Positions 26,606-36,815 of a DNA stretch of 64,000 bases are shown here, in pieces. The position numbers and the translations under genes are program-made. The number at the start of each line of letters is the position of its first letter. The first letter of the stretch is position 1. Source of the DNA: Eubacterium sp. CAG:248 (GTDB lineage: Bacteria; Bacillota; Clostridia; Lachnospirales; Lachnospiraceae); assembly GCA_000436475.1 (NCBI GenBank), contig FR886218.1, forward strand, positions 161,881-225,880. Direction: 5' to 3'. The notes beneath the pieces were generated by a model. That model did not search any database and had not been told where the DNA came from. It was given only the letters and a program-made list of their open reading frames with translations.

Positions 26606-29260
26606 TTACCAGCGGTTTTTAACCCTCCCCTGCAGCTTATATAACGTATTAAGCGCATCTATTGGTGTCATATTACTTATATCAAGTTCTTTAATATCCG
26701 ATATAATGTCATCATCTTTAACCGTATCAAACAATGACATCTGTTTATCCTCTAAATCATTAATCTTTTTATACTGATTATTCATTTTTTCAAGCTTCTT
26801 AGAATATTGGGCTATATCCCTTGCCCTCTGTGATATATCTGCATCACTTAACTCATCAACAAGCTCTTTAGCCCTGTTCAGTACCGCTTCCGGAACTCCT
26901 GCAAGCTTAGCCACTTGTATACCATAGCTTTTATCCGCTCCACCCTTTATAATCTTACGAAGGAATACTATATCATCACCACATTCTTTAACCGCTATGC
27001 AATAATTATTAACTCCGTCAAGCGTTCCCTCAAGCTCTGTAAGTTCATGATAATGTGTCGCAAAAAGTGTCTTTGCCCCAAGAATTTTTGTATTAGCTAT
27101 ATATTCAACAACGGCCCACGCTATACTTAATCCATCAAATGTACTTGTACCTCTTCCTATTTCATCAAGTATTATAAGACTTTTTGAAGTAGCATTTCTT
27201 AATATATTGGCAACCTCTGTCATCTCAACCATAAAAGTTGATTGTCCAGAAGCCAGATCATCTGAGGCACCTACCCTTGTAAATATTCTGTCAACTATAC
27301 ATATACTGGCAGAATCTGCTGGAACAAAACTACCTGTCTGTGCCATAAGCACAATAAGTGCTGTCTGTCTCATATATGTAGACTTACCAGCCATATTAGG
27401 TCCGGTTATTATAGTAACTCTGTTTGATGAGTTATCAAGATATGTGTCATTAGATATAAACATATCATTGGTTATCATCTTCTCAACTACCGGGTGCCGG
27501 CCATTTTTAATATCTATTATTCCTTTATCGTTGATTTTTGGTTTTACATAGTTATTCTGAGTTGCAACAACTGATAAAGAAACAAGTGCATCAACCATCG
27601 CAACAGCTTTGGCAGTATTCTGTATTCTGACTACTTCCTTTGCAATTCTTTCTCTGACATCGCAAAACAGATCATATTCAAGCGAATATAATTTATCCTC
27701 TGCACCAAGTATAACATCCTCAAGATGTTTTAATTCATCTGTCGTATAACGCTCTGCATTGGTAAGTGTCTGCTTTCTCACCCATTCAGGAGGTACTTTG
27801 TCTTTAAATGAATTCGTAACCTCAAGATAATATCCAAACACCTTATTATACTTGACCTTAAGATTTTTAATACCCGTTCTTTCTTTTTCACGTATTTCAA
27901 GCTCTGAAAGCCACTCCTTGCCTTTTATTTTGGCATTACGAAGCTCATCCGCCTCTTGTGAGTAACCTTCCTTAATCATTCCTCCATCACGTAATGATAT
28001 AGGCGGTTCATCTACTATCGCTGAAAGTACGAGCTTATAAAGATCAGATAAATCATCCATTTTATCAAAACATTCTACAAACATAGAAGTCTTAAAGCCA
28101 CCAACGATACGTCTGATATGTGGTATCATTCCAAGTGTATTGCGAAATGCAATTAAATCCCTTGGGTTTGCTGTTTTACAGCTTATTTTAGTCATAATGC
28201 GTTCCATATCATAAACAGGATTAAGATACTCTCTTAGCTCTTCCCTGTCTATCATGCAATTATTAAGTTCTTCTATTGCATCCTGACGTTTTATTATCTC
28301 TTCTTTGTTGATGAGTGGCTGTTCTATATATGAGCGAAGCATACGTGCTCCCATAGCAGTCTTAGTCTTATCAAGCACCCACAAAAGAGACCCCCTCTTT
28401 TGTTTTTCACGCATTGTTTCCACAAGTTCAAGATTTCTTCTTGAAGAGCTGTCAATGAGCATATATTTACCAGATGAATATGGCATCAGTGTAGTTATAT
28501 GAGGCATTGTACTCTTCTGTGTCTCATAAAGATATGTAAGAAGCGCACCCGCTGCTATAATCCCAACCGTATAATCTTTAACTCCCAAGCCATCAAGCAT
28601 TTCAATATGAAAATGTTCAAGAAGCTTATTTTTGCATGTTTCTTCATTGAAGTACCAGTTATCAAGCGTTGACATTGCTATACCAAGCTTTGCATTAATC
28701 GCTTCAAGATTAATTCCACTCATTGCAAAGTATTCATTCACAATTATTTCTGATGGAGCAAACTTATTTATTTCATCTATCAGTTCACTCCCCCCATCAA
28801 GCTCTGTTACAAAAAAATCTCCAGTGGAATAATCAGCTATAGATACGCCAAGGTTATCTCCAAGATACACTATGCTCATCATATAATTATTTCTGGTTTC
28901 ATCAAGTCCAAGCGTATTGATATTAGTTCCAGGTGTAACAACCTTTATAACTTCTCTTTTAACTATTCCCTTGGCTTTTTTAGGATCTTCCATCTGCTCA
29001 CATATAGCAACCTTATGACCTGCTGCCACAAGTCTGTTTATATAAGTTTCGGCAGCATGAAAAGGAACGCCGCACATAGGCGCACGTTCCTCCTGTCCAC
29101 AATCTTTACCAGTTAATGTAAGCTCAAGTTCTTTAGATACGATTATTGCATCTTCAAAAAACATCTCATAGAAATCACCAAGTCTATAAAACAATATACA
29201 GTCCTTATACTCGTTTTTTGTTGCAAGATAATGCTGCATCATTGGTGAATACTCAGCCAT
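26606..29260 (-). CDS. mutS: Mismatch repair protein MutS
   Basis: Recognises mismatches and signals to MutL. The 884-residue protein has the mismatch-reading FYE in FYRLGDFYEMF, Walker A GPNMAGKSTYMR, Walker B DEIGRGTSTFDG and the ATHYHEL switch. The ATG at 29260 follows GGAGG at five bases; the ATG six bases upstream overlaps the binding site. It lies 30 bases after miaB and 89 before mutL. Confidence 0.98.
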   Translation of the reverse strand: MAEYSPMMQHYLATKNEYKDCILFYRLGDFYEMFFEDAIIVSKELELTLTGKDCGQEERAPMCGVPFHAAETYINRLVAAGHKVAICEQMEDPKKAKGIVKREVIKVVTPGTNINTLGLDETRNNYMMSIVYLGDNLGVSIADYSTGDFFVTELDGGSELIDEINKFAPSEIIVNEYFAMSGINLEAINAKLGIAMSTLDNWYFNEETCKNKLLEHFHIEMLDGLGVKDYTVGIIAAGALLTYLYETQKSTMPHITTLMPYSSGKYMLIDSSSRRNLELVETMREKQKRGSLLWVLDKTKTAMGARMLRSYIEQPLINKEEIIKRQDAIEELNNCMIDREELREYLNPVYDMERIMTKISCKTANPRDLIAFRNTLGMIPHIRRIVGGFKTSMFVECFDKMDDLSDLYKLVLSAIVDEPPISLRDGGMIKEGYSQEADELRNAKIKGKEWLSELEIREKERTGIKNLKVKYNKVFGYYLEVTNSFKDKVPPEWVRKQTLTNAERYTTDELKHLEDVILGAEDKLYSLEYDLFCDVRERIAKEVVRIQNTAKAVAMVDALVSLSVVATQNNYVKPKINDKGIIDIKNGRHPVVEKMITNDMFISNDTYLDNSSNRVTIITGPNMAGKSTYMRQTALIVLMAQTGSFVPADSASICIVDRIFTRVGASDDLASGQSTFMVEMTEVANILRNATSKSLIILDEIGRGTSTFDGLSIAWAVVEYIANTKILGAKTLFATHYHELTELEGTLDGVNNYCIAVKECGDDIVFLRKIIKGGADKSYGIQVAKLAGVPEAVLNRAKELVDELSDADISQRARDIAQYSKKLEKMNNQYKKINDLEDKQMSLFDTVKDDDIISDIKELDISNMTPIDALNTLYKLQGRVKNRW

Positions 29261-29290
29261 TTTCATCCTCCAGTCACTAAATATACATTC

Positions 29291-30748
29291 TTAATCATTC
29301 ATGGTTCCCATATAATAGAAACCTTTACATTCATCCATATGAACATTAACAACAGTTCCAATAAGAGATTTATCTCCCTTAAAATGCACTAAAATATTAT
29401 TAGTCATCCTGCCAGTTAAAAAATCACTGTCATGGTCGTCTACATCCTCAACAAGCACATCCATATCATGGCCTTCATATCTTTTAATATGTTCATGGCT
29501 TATATCAGAAACAGTCTGTAATAGGCGGTTAAATCTTTCCTTAACAACATCCTCTGCAACTTGTCCTTCCATTCTGGCAGCAGGTGTTCCAGTTCTTTTT
29601 GAATAGATAAATGTGTATGCACTATCATATTTTGCTTTTCTTACAACATCAAGAGTATCTTCAAAATCTTCTTCCGTCTCACCTGGAAAGCCTACTATGA
29701 TATCAGTCGTAATAGATATATCCGGAATGGTTTTTCTTATCTTGTCTACAAGTTCAAGATAATGCTCCTTAGTATATTGTCTGTTCATAAGCTTAAGCAG
29801 CCTGCTGCTTCCTGACTGAAGTGGAAGGTGTATGTGATTACACACCTTTGGATTGTCACGTATAACCTCTATAAGCTCATCAGACAAATCCTTAGGATGT
29901 GGAGTCATGAATCTTATTCTTTCAAGTCCATCTATCTTAGCTATTTCACCAAGAAGCTCTGCAAATGTAACATTATCATCAAGTGTTTTTCCATATGAGT
30001 TAACATTCTGTCCAAGAAGCATAACTTCCTTAACGCCATCCGCTACAAGTCTTTCTATTTCTCTTACTATTTCCCTTGGCTCTCTTGATTTTTCTCTTCC
30101 TCTTACATATGGAACTATACAATATGTACAGAAGTTGTTACAACCAAACATTATATTAACACCTGACTTAAAAGGATACTTTCTTGATGTTGGAAGCTCT
30201 TCAACAACCTCTTTGGTCGAATCCCATATATCAATAATCTGCTCGTTAGATGTGAATCTGTTATATAGAAGCTCTGCAAGCTTAAATATGTTAAATGTAC
30301 CAAATACAACATCCACAAACCTATAAGAAGTCTTTATCTTTTCTACCGCCTCAGGTTCCTGCATCATGCACCCACACATGGCTATGATCATTTCATGATT
30401 ATTTCTTTTAGCCTTTTTTAGCTGTCCAAGTCTTCCATATACTCTTAAGTTAGCATTTTCCCTTACTGTACATGTATTATATATAACAAAATCAGCACTC
30501 TCTTCATTATCAGATTCTTCATATCCAATATCCTTAAGTATGCCAAGAAGCTTCTCGGAATCCCTGGCATTCATCTGACACCCGAAGGTTGAAACAACCG
30601 CCTTAAGTGGTCTTTTAAGTCTTTCTTCTTTTGCCTTAACTATCTGTCTGCATGCTTTAAGATAGTAATACTGCCTCATAGGTTCATATTCAGGCACTGG
30701 AGCTGATAAATCAATACTGTTAATCATATTTTCTATTGTATTATCCAT
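29291..30748 (-). CDS. miaB: tRNA 2-methylthio-adenosine synthase MiaB
   Basis: Radical-SAM enzyme adding the methylthio group to i6A37. The 485-residue protein has N-terminal cluster cysteines in FGCQMNARDS, YNTCTVRE and MCGCMMQ, the radical-SAM CNNFCTYC, and a C-terminal TRAM domain. Its genomic link to mutS-mutL-miaA is conserved in Firmicutes. Confidence 0.97.
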   Translation of the reverse strand: MDNTIENMINSIDLSAPVPEYEPMRQYYYLKACRQIVKAKEERLKRPLKAVVSTFGCQMNARDSEKLLGILKDIGYEESDNEESADFVIYNTCTVRENANLRVYGRLGQLKKAKRNNHEMIIAMCGCMMQEPEAVEKIKTSYRFVDVVFGTFNIFKLAELLYNRFTSNEQIIDIWDSTKEVVEELPTSRKYPFKSGVNIMFGCNNFCTYCIVPYVRGREKSREPREIVREIERLVADGVKEVMLLGQNVNSYGKTLDDNVTFAELLGEIAKIDGLERIRFMTPHPKDLSDELIEVIRDNPKVCNHIHLPLQSGSSRLLKLMNRQYTKEHYLELVDKIRKTIPDISITTDIIVGFPGETEEDFEDTLDVVRKAKYDSAYTFIYSKRTGTPAARMEGQVAEDVVKERFNRLLQTVSDISHEHIKRYEGHDMDVLVEDVDDHDSDFLTGRMTNNILVHFKGDKSLIGTVVNVHMDECKGFYYMGTMND

Positions 30749-30803
30749 ATAATTCTTAATTACCTTTCAATCTGTTTATATTGATATCTGTTTTATCATT
30801 CAT

Positions 30804-32468
30804 CTACGCTGTTATGAGTTTCCAGAAATCCATATGCCCTACAGGCCTGCTATAATAATACCCCTGTATGTAGTCTGCACCAAGATTTCTTATTTTCTCA
30901 AGTTCTTCTTTTGTTTCTACACCCTCTGCACATATCTTAGTTCCCATTTCATGTGCCATTTTAATAATAAAGCCAACTAGTATACTGTTATTATCATTGT
31001 TATTGATATCTGTCACAAAAGATCTGTCAACCTTTAATATTCCAAACATCCTATCTTTCATATACTCAAAATTAGAGTATCCCGTTCCAAAATCATCGAT
31101 TGCAAGTAAAAATCCATTGCTTATAAAATCATCAAGCACTCTTTTAACTGCAATATTCGAATCCATCTGAATACTTTCAGTTATTTCCAGGACATAATGG
31201 TTATTAGCCGCCTTATGTCTTGATATATTTTCCAGAACATCCTTCTTAACATCACTTTTTATTATCTGCACAAATGAAAGATTTACATGCATGACAAAAT
31301 CAGGGATTATATCTATACACCTGCTGCAGAATTCCGCTGCCGTATCCACAATCCATCTTCCAAGAGGAATTATAAGTGAGCTTTCCTCAAGCAATGGAAT
31401 AAAATCAACAGGTGACATGAATCCATACTTTTCGCTGTTCCATCTAATCAGTGCTTCTGCACCTTTTATTTTACCTGTTGCAACATTAACTATAGGCTGG
31501 TAAAACAGTTCAAAGCCTTTATAATTATCATTTACACAGCTTCTTAGTTCATCCTGTATCTGAAGCCTTTTAAGATAAGCTGCATATTCTTTTTCATCAT
31601 AAAACTCGAAACGGTTCTTGCCATTAAGTTTTGCTGAATGCAACGCAAATCTCATCTTCTTTGAAAGTTCTTTAAAAGAATCAGACTGCGAGTCAAAAGT
31701 ACATGCACCTGCTGATATATTAAAGAACACCGCATAGCCTCTGTCACTTATGGTTTTATCTATATATGTCCTTATCTGCTTATAAAGCTGGCGCGCGTTT
31801 TCAGCTATATCGCCGCTTACATCAAGCATTAATACTGCATATTCATCACCCTTCATTCTGTAGACCTTAAACGATTGTGCAGAAGCCTCTTTTAACAAAA
31901 CAGCTGAAAGCATTGAAAGCACTTCATCGCCAGCCTGAGAGCCATATTTTTCATTTATTTCTTTAAAATTGTCAATACCTATAAGCATGCCATATCCAGT
32001 GTGAGTTTCATTTCTGATGCACGAATTATACTCTTCCTCAAAAACAGATTCTGTATACAAGCCAGTTATATTATCGTATCTGTTTTTCTTTCCTATTTCA
32101 GCCACACGGCCTATCATATAATTAATGTTATTTTTACGGACAAGCACACCCCTGCAGCTTATCCATACATAGCCATTGCTTTTTGACTTCCAGCGGTATT
32201 CCATGTCATGTTTCTTTATGATACCATTCTGAAGATCACTTATATTGTTAAAAACAGCTTCATAATCATCAGGATATATAACATCCTTTAGTCTCATTCC
32301 AGCATTTTCAAACTCAGCACATTCAAGTGCAAATGTATCCGTTACTCTTTTACTGTATATTGCATGATCATTGCTAAGATCATATATATAAATATAATCA
32401 TCTGTACATTCATCAATAAAAGACAGAAAATTTTTCCAGTCTTCTATATCAGCGTCAATCTGTTCCAT
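30804..32468 (-). CDS. PAS-GGDEF-EAL protein, likely c-di-GMP phosphodiesterase
   Basis: The 554-residue cytosolic protein has a PAS-like sensor (about 15-125), a GGDEF domain (about 130-290) and an EAL domain (about 300-550). The GGDEF signature is degenerate, KGDEY at 206-210. The EAL domain keeps EAL at 338-340, EITES, DDFGTGYS, KVDRSF, AEGVET and QGYYYSRP, so c-di-GMP hydrolysis is likely; the GGDEF part may only sense GTP. No membrane segment is seen. It lies between proA and miaB. Confidence 0.92.
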   Translation of the reverse strand: MEQIDADIEDWKNFLSFIDECTDDYIYIYDLSNDHAIYSKRVTDTFALECAEFENAGMRLKDVIYPDDYEAVFNNISDLQNGIIKKHDMEYRWKSKSNGYVWISCRGVLVRKNNINYMIGRVAEIGKKNRYDNITGLYTESVFEEEYNSCIRNETHTGYGMLIGIDNFKEINEKYGSQAGDEVLSMLSAVLLKEASAQSFKVYRMKGDEYAVLMLDVSGDIAENARQLYKQIRTYIDKTISDRGYAVFFNISAGACTFDSQSDSFKELSKKMRFALHSAKLNGKNRFEFYDEKEYAAYLKRLQIQDELRSCVNDNYKGFELFYQPIVNVATGKIKGAEALIRWNSEKYGFMSPVDFIPLLEESSLIIPLGRWIVDTAAEFCSRCIDIIPDFVMHVNLSFVQIIKSDVKKDVLENISRHKAANNHYVLEITESIQMDSNIAVKRVLDDFISNGFLLAIDDFGTGYSNFEYMKDRMFGILKVDRSFVTDINNNDNNSILVGFIIKMAHEMGTKICAEGVETKEELEKIRNLGADYIQGYYYSRPVGHMDFWKLITA

Positions 32469-32539
32469 ACTGCTTCCCCCATTCTGTATAATACAACCAT
32501 ATAATCGTATGAATATTACATAAACGCCCTTTATTTACA

Positions 32540-33787
32540 TCACTTTCTGACCTGACCGTTACCATATATTATATATTTGCCCGTAGTCAGCGCTTCAAGA
32601 CCCATAGGTCCTCTTGCATGTATCTTCTGTGTACTTATGCCTATTTCTGCCCCAAAGCCAAACTCATAACCATCTGTGAATCTGGTAGATGCATTTACAT
32701 ATACACACGCTGCATCTATTTCATTAAGGAACTTCTGTGCATTTGCATAATCCTTAGTTATAATAGCTTCTGAATGCCCCGTATTATATCTGTTTATGTG
32801 TTCAATAGCAGCATCAATACTATCAACAACCTTCATAGAAATAATATAGTCCAGATACTCACGTCCCCAGTCCTCATCAGAGGCTGCAACAATTCTGTCA
32901 TCTACGCTTTGAGCTGTTTCATCACCACGGATTTCTACATTCTTAGTCTTTAACCTGTCTACTATCACAGGAATTGCAGCTTCTGCGATTTTACTGTTAA
33001 TAACAAGCGATTCACATGCATTACATACCCCGATTCTCTGTGTTTTAGCATTGTAGATAATATCAACCGCCATATTTATATCCGCATATTCATCTACGTA
33101 TATATGACAGTTTCCAGTTCCAGTTTCTATAACAGGAACCGTACTGTTGTTAACAACATTCTTTATAAGTCCTGCTCCACCTCTTGGGATGATAACATCA
33201 ACATACTCATTCATATGCATAAGCTCATCTACATATTTTCTATCTGTATCAGTTATATAAGATATAACCGCAGGATTGATGCCTTCCTTTTTTAAAACAT
33301 CTGTTATAACATTAACTATAGCTATGTTTGAATTAACAGAGTCGCTCCCGCCTCTTAATATACACGCATTTGCTGACTTAAAGCACAATCCAAATGCATC
33401 TGCTGTAACATTAGGTCTTGATTCATATATTATAGCCACAACACCAAGCGGTACTGTTTTTTTGCCTATCATAAGACCATTAGGTCTTGTTTTCATTGAT
33501 TTTACCTCACCTATAGGATCGTCAAGTCCGGCAAGCACCCTTAGTCCGTCTGCCATCCCTTCTATTCTTGCATCCGAAAGTAAAAGTCTGTCAAGAAGAG
33601 CTGTACTCATGCCATTCTTTCTGCCATTGACAATATCAGTCTCATTGGCCTCCTTTATGTAATCGGCACTTTTTATAAGTGCATCTGCAACCTTATTCAG
33701 AGCATTATTTCTTTCTGTTATCCCTAATCTGGCAAGTTCTTTTGATGCAGCCTCTGCCTCTCTGCCTATAATCTTTAAATCTTTCAT
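32540..33787 (-). CDS. proA: Gamma-glutamyl phosphate reductase
   Basis: Second step of proline synthesis: reduces glutamyl-5-phosphate with NADPH. The 415-residue protein has the catalytic cysteine in GVCNACES and the typical [10 protein letters not shown] and [11 protein letters not shown] motifs. It is the last gene of proB-unknown-DUF896-cycloligase-proA. The ATG follows GTGAGGTAGGT. Confidence 0.97.
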   Translation of the reverse strand: MKDLKIIGREAEAASKELARLGITERNNALNKVADALIKSADYIKEANETDIVNGRKNGMSTALLDRLLLSDARIEGMADGLRVLAGLDDPIGEVKSMKTRPNGLMIGKKTVPLGVVAIIYESRPNVTADAFGLCFKSANACILRGGSDSVNSNIAIVNVITDVLKKEGINPAVISYITDTDRKYVDELMHMNEYVDVIIPRGGAGLIKNVVNNSTVPVIETGTGNCHIYVDEYADINMAVDIIYNAKTQRIGVCNACESLVINSKIAEAAIPVIVDRLKTKNVEIRGDETAQSVDDRIVAASDEDWGREYLDYIISMKVVDSIDAAIEHINRYNTGHSEAIITKDYANAQKFLNEIDAACVYVNASTRFTDGYEFGFGAEIGISTQKIHARGPMGLEALTTGKYIIYGNGQVRK

Positions 33788-33814
33788 ACCTACCTCACTT
33801 CAAACAATTATAGA

Positions 33815-34378
33815 TCAATTAATAATACGTTTTTCCGTAATTATTTTATCTGGTTTTATATCAAATTCTTCTGACATAATGTGTTCTACAATCTGATAAT
33901 CAAAGCATATTGCAGTTTTATAAAAATCAGACATATGCTGCTGTAAATATCTGTCATAGAACCCACCACCATATCCTATTCTGTTCTTTTGTGTATCAAA
34001 AGCTATTCCAGGCATAACTAATAATCCATCCTTAAGTGATGCGTAATCATCACTTACTGGTTCCATGATTCCCATATATCCTGGTGCAAGATCCTGGTAA
34101 CTTTTTATTTTCACGAATTCCATATATTTTACATCTTTATCTTTAAACACCTTTGGGACATATACGTTTTTTCCAGCTTTTATACTTTGTTTTATCAGTA
34201 TGTCAGTTCTTACTTCCTGATTATAACTTACATAAACCAGTACATTATCACTATTGATATATTCATCCGATGTTATAAGCTGATTAATTATAGCCTCACT
34301 AAGAGAAGCAATATCCGTATCAGACATAGATTTTTTTATTTCCGATATATACGCTCTTATTTCACTTTTCGTCTGCAT
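33815..34378 (-). CDS. 5-formyltetrahydrofolate cyclo-ligase
   Basis: Turns 5-formyl-THF into 5,10-methenyl-THF using ATP. The 187-residue protein has the family pattern: a basic N-terminus (RAYISEIKKSM), MPGIAFDTQKNRIGYGGGFYDRYL and a late CFDYQIVE. It overlaps the end of the DUF896 gene by 17 bases, so translation is probably coupled. It has no obvious link to proline synthesis other than being in the operon. Confidence 0.93.
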   Translation of the reverse strand: MQTKSEIRAYISEIKKSMSDTDIASLSEAIINQLITSDEYINSDNVLVYVSYNQEVRTDILIKQSIKAGKNVYVPKVFKDKDVKYMEFVKIKSYQDLAPGYMGIMEPVSDDYASLKDGLLVMPGIAFDTQKNRIGYGGGFYDRYLQQHMSDFYKTAICFDYQIVEHIMSEEFDIKPDKIITEKRIIN

Positions 34379-34601
34379 TATTTTTCATCTTTTCTTCATG
34401 TCTTTTCTTTACATCTATAATTGAGCCATCTGGATTCTTGATTTTAATAGTATCTAAAGTGCCTTTCAGATTACTACGGAATGCTTCAATATACTCTTTT
34501 CTTAACCTAATCTGTTCCTGTGCTTCTTCTTTTGTCAACCCTTCAGCCTTTGATTTGTGATAAAGCTCATTAATTCTGTTAATTGTGTCCTGTGTTATCA
34601 T
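34362..34601 (-). CDS. DUF896 (YnzC-like) small protein
   Basis: The 79-residue charged, helical protein matches the DUF896/UPF0291 family (INELYHKSKAEGLTKEEAQ, LRKEYIEAFRSNLKGTL). Bacillus YnzC is a helical hairpin of unknown function linked to the SOS operon yneA-yneB-ynzC; here it is far from the yneA-like gene. The ATG at 34601 follows AAGGATG by six bases. Confidence 0.9.
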   Translation of the reverse strand: MITQDTINRINELYHKSKAEGLTKEEAQEQIRLRKEYIEAFRSNLKGTLDTIKIKNPDGSIIDVKKRHEEKMKNNADEK

Positions 34602-34620
34602 ATCCACCATCCTTATAATA

Positions 34621-35850
34621 CTACATTGTAAACACTAATAAATCTTCGCCATTGATAATACATGTTTTAAATTCTGCCTTTTTTTTAAGAAGAACATGCT
34701 GTATATCAGGAAACTTATATGCTTCTATATATTCAGAATTTTTTTTTATAAATGGTATGCCTCTCTTTATTCTAGTAACAAGGATAACATCATTAATAAC
34801 ATACCGTATTTTCATATCAGGCGGCATCTTATATTCCTCTTTCTGTGTGTTAAGATTAACAAGATACATTGCTTCCTTATCTTTTTTTATTGTGTAGGGA
34901 TTATCATTAATTACATATGTGTAATTAAGATCTGATGCTTCCTTTATGTCATTATTAATTCTGATCTGTTTTATTTTATTTTCAAAATCATATAATACAA
35001 CTTCCTCAGACATAGTAAACATATTAAACTTTGAATATATAACCCTGTTACCTGAACGTTTCATATATGCAAATGTTTTTTTACTATCAGCACTATCAAG
35101 TACTTCCATCGTTATTTCGGCCGGATTCAGCATCATTTCTGATACAAACTGTCTTGTATTAACCACAACAATACATTCATAATCATCCTTAATAATATCT
35201 TCCGATAAGCCATCTGTATTTTTTATGCCTGCATTATAAACATCTGTATTATTTAAGCTTGTATTATTTATATCAGAAACAAAGCTTTTGGTCTTTCCAA
35301 ACTTAAAAACACAGCTGTTTCCTTCAAGTGGAATAATATTATATAAGCCACATCTGCTAAGCAGCGAGCCCTTTACTGATATATCCTTATTGACACTGAA
35401 ATCTCTTAATTTTACTGAATGTACAGTGCTATCATCGCGTCCGATTTCTTCAATAATAACAAAATCATATTCAAGAACATATATATGAATACTTACCTCC
35501 TCTAAATGTTTTATTATATCAATCGGATACCTGTAAACAAGACTGCTTTCGTTATCATCGAATGAATATCTGTACAAGAGAATATCCATTCTTGCATCTG
35601 TAAGCTGTTCAGCTGAAACAAAGAAAAGATAGTCGTGCATATTATGCGCATACTGTATATCTGCAATATTATATTTTTTGATTTCAGGAGAAATCTCGTA
35701 CTTTTCGTTCGTTGTTGAATTCAGAATGTACATTTTCTTTCCTATAAAATCAAGAAATCTGTAGTTGTCATCTGTCATCTGTAATACAAGACCATTGCTT
35801 ATAGATGAAAAAACTGCGTCTTCTGAATTTCTGATAAGCTTAATGTCCAT
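34621..35850 (-). CDS. Unknown 409-residue protein in the proline operon
   Basis: Not recognised. No signal peptide or membrane segment. The sequence is rich in short alternating hydrophobic stretches (MHDYLFFVSAEQ, YVLEYDFVIIEEIG, YTYVINDNPYTIKKD), suggesting a beta-propeller-like fold of repeated strands. This is inference from pattern only. The ATG at 35850 follows AGGAGG by six bases. It lies 15 bases after proB and 19 before the DUF896 gene, so it is cotranscribed with proline synthesis genes. Confidence 0.7.
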   Translation of the reverse strand: MDIKLIRNSEDAVFSSISNGLVLQMTDDNYRFLDFIGKKMYILNSTTNEKYEISPEIKKYNIADIQYAHNMHDYLFFVSAEQLTDARMDILLYRYSFDDNESSLVYRYPIDIIKHLEEVSIHIYVLEYDFVIIEEIGRDDSTVHSVKLRDFSVNKDISVKGSLLSRCGLYNIIPLEGNSCVFKFGKTKSFVSDINNTSLNNTDVYNAGIKNTDGLSEDIIKDDYECIVVVNTRQFVSEMMLNPAEITMEVLDSADSKKTFAYMKRSGNRVIYSKFNMFTMSEEVVLYDFENKIKQIRINNDIKEASDLNYTYVINDNPYTIKKDKEAMYLVNLNTQKEEYKMPPDMKIRYVINDVILVTRIKRGIPFIKKNSEYIEAYKFPDIQHVLLKKKAEFKTCIINGEDLLVFTM

Positions 35851-35865
35851 CGACACCTCCTGATG

Positions 35866-36714
35866 CTAATCTATAAGTCCAACAAGATCAAAATTCTGCT
35901 TTTTATCACTGACAAACAATGTTCCAACATCTTCACCAGCCATAATACCTGTGATGTTATCTATATTGTTTCCATTTGCTATAACCATATCCGCTCCTGA
36001 ACTTGTTGCTATTCTTGCTGCTATAAGCTTAGTTGCCATACCACCTGTTCCGACACTGCTTCCAGATGTAGTTTTACCCATATCAAGAAGATTGTCATCT
36101 ATTTTATCTACCTGATCAATAAACTTTGCATCAGGGTTTGAGTTAGGATCATCTGTATACAATCCATCAATATCTGATAATAATATAAGCATGTCAGCTC
36201 CTACTATAGATGTAACTATCGCTGAAAGTCTGTCATTATCACCAAATGTCTGTACCTGCTTTATCTCATAAGTAGACACTGTATCATTCTCATTTACTAT
36301 AGGGATTGCACCTAACTTTAATAGCTCATTAAACGTATTTTCTGCATTCTTCCTGCTTGTGTCATTCACAACCGTAGTCTTTGTCATAAGCACCTGTGCT
36401 GCTATTGCACTATACTCAGCAAATATTTTCTGGTAAACCATCATAAGTTTAGCCTGTCCTATGGCAGCACATGCCTGTTTAACCGGCAGTTCATCCGGTC
36501 TTTCATGTAATCCTATAGCTGTCCTTCCTACCGCTATAGCACCAGATGATACAAGTATCACATCTTTACCTGAATTCTTAAGATCAACCAATGTCCTTAC
36601 AAGCTTTTCTATCTTTCTTAAGTTTAACCTTCCTGTGTCTTTATGCATCAAAGAAGATGAACCTATCTTTATTACTATTCTTTTTCTATTGCGAATCTCT
36701 TCTCTCGCACTCAT
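35866..36714 (-). CDS. proB: Glutamate 5-kinase (no PUA domain)
   Basis: First committed step of proline synthesis: phosphorylates glutamate. The 282-residue protein is the amino-acid-kinase domain alone, lacking the C-terminal PUA domain of E. coli ProB. Motifs: VIKIGSSSL, VSSGAIAVGR, NENDTVST, GTGGMATK. The ATG at 36714 follows CGAGGAA; the frame open to 36762 crosses a hairpin and has no good start. Confidence 0.96.
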   Translation of the reverse strand: MSAREEIRNRKRIVIKIGSSSLMHKDTGRLNLRKIEKLVRTLVDLKNSGKDVILVSSGAIAVGRTAIGLHERPDELPVKQACAAIGQAKLMMVYQKIFAEYSAIAAQVLMTKTTVVNDTSRKNAENTFNELLKLGAIPIVNENDTVSTYEIKQVQTFGDNDRLSAIVTSIVGADMLILLSDIDGLYTDDPNSNPDAKFIDQVDKIDDNLLDMGKTTSGSSVGTGGMATKLIAARIATSSGADMVIANGNNIDNITGIMAGEDVGTLFVSDKKQNFDLVGLID

Positions 36715-36754
36715 CTTAATTCCTCGTTCCCTATAATACAAAATCCATTTCATG

Positions 36755-36783
36755 GGTAGCAATGATAAATTTATCCAGCTACC
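36755..36783. repeat. Hairpin upstream of proB
   Basis: GGTAGC (36755-36760) pairs with GCTACC (36778-36783) around an inner ATAAATTTAT palindrome. It lies between the preceding oxidoreductase gene and proB and may end the upstream transcript, although no T-run follows. Confidence 0.4.
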
Positions 36784-36815
36784 ATTTAAACATTACTCTT
36801 TATTTTACTATAATT

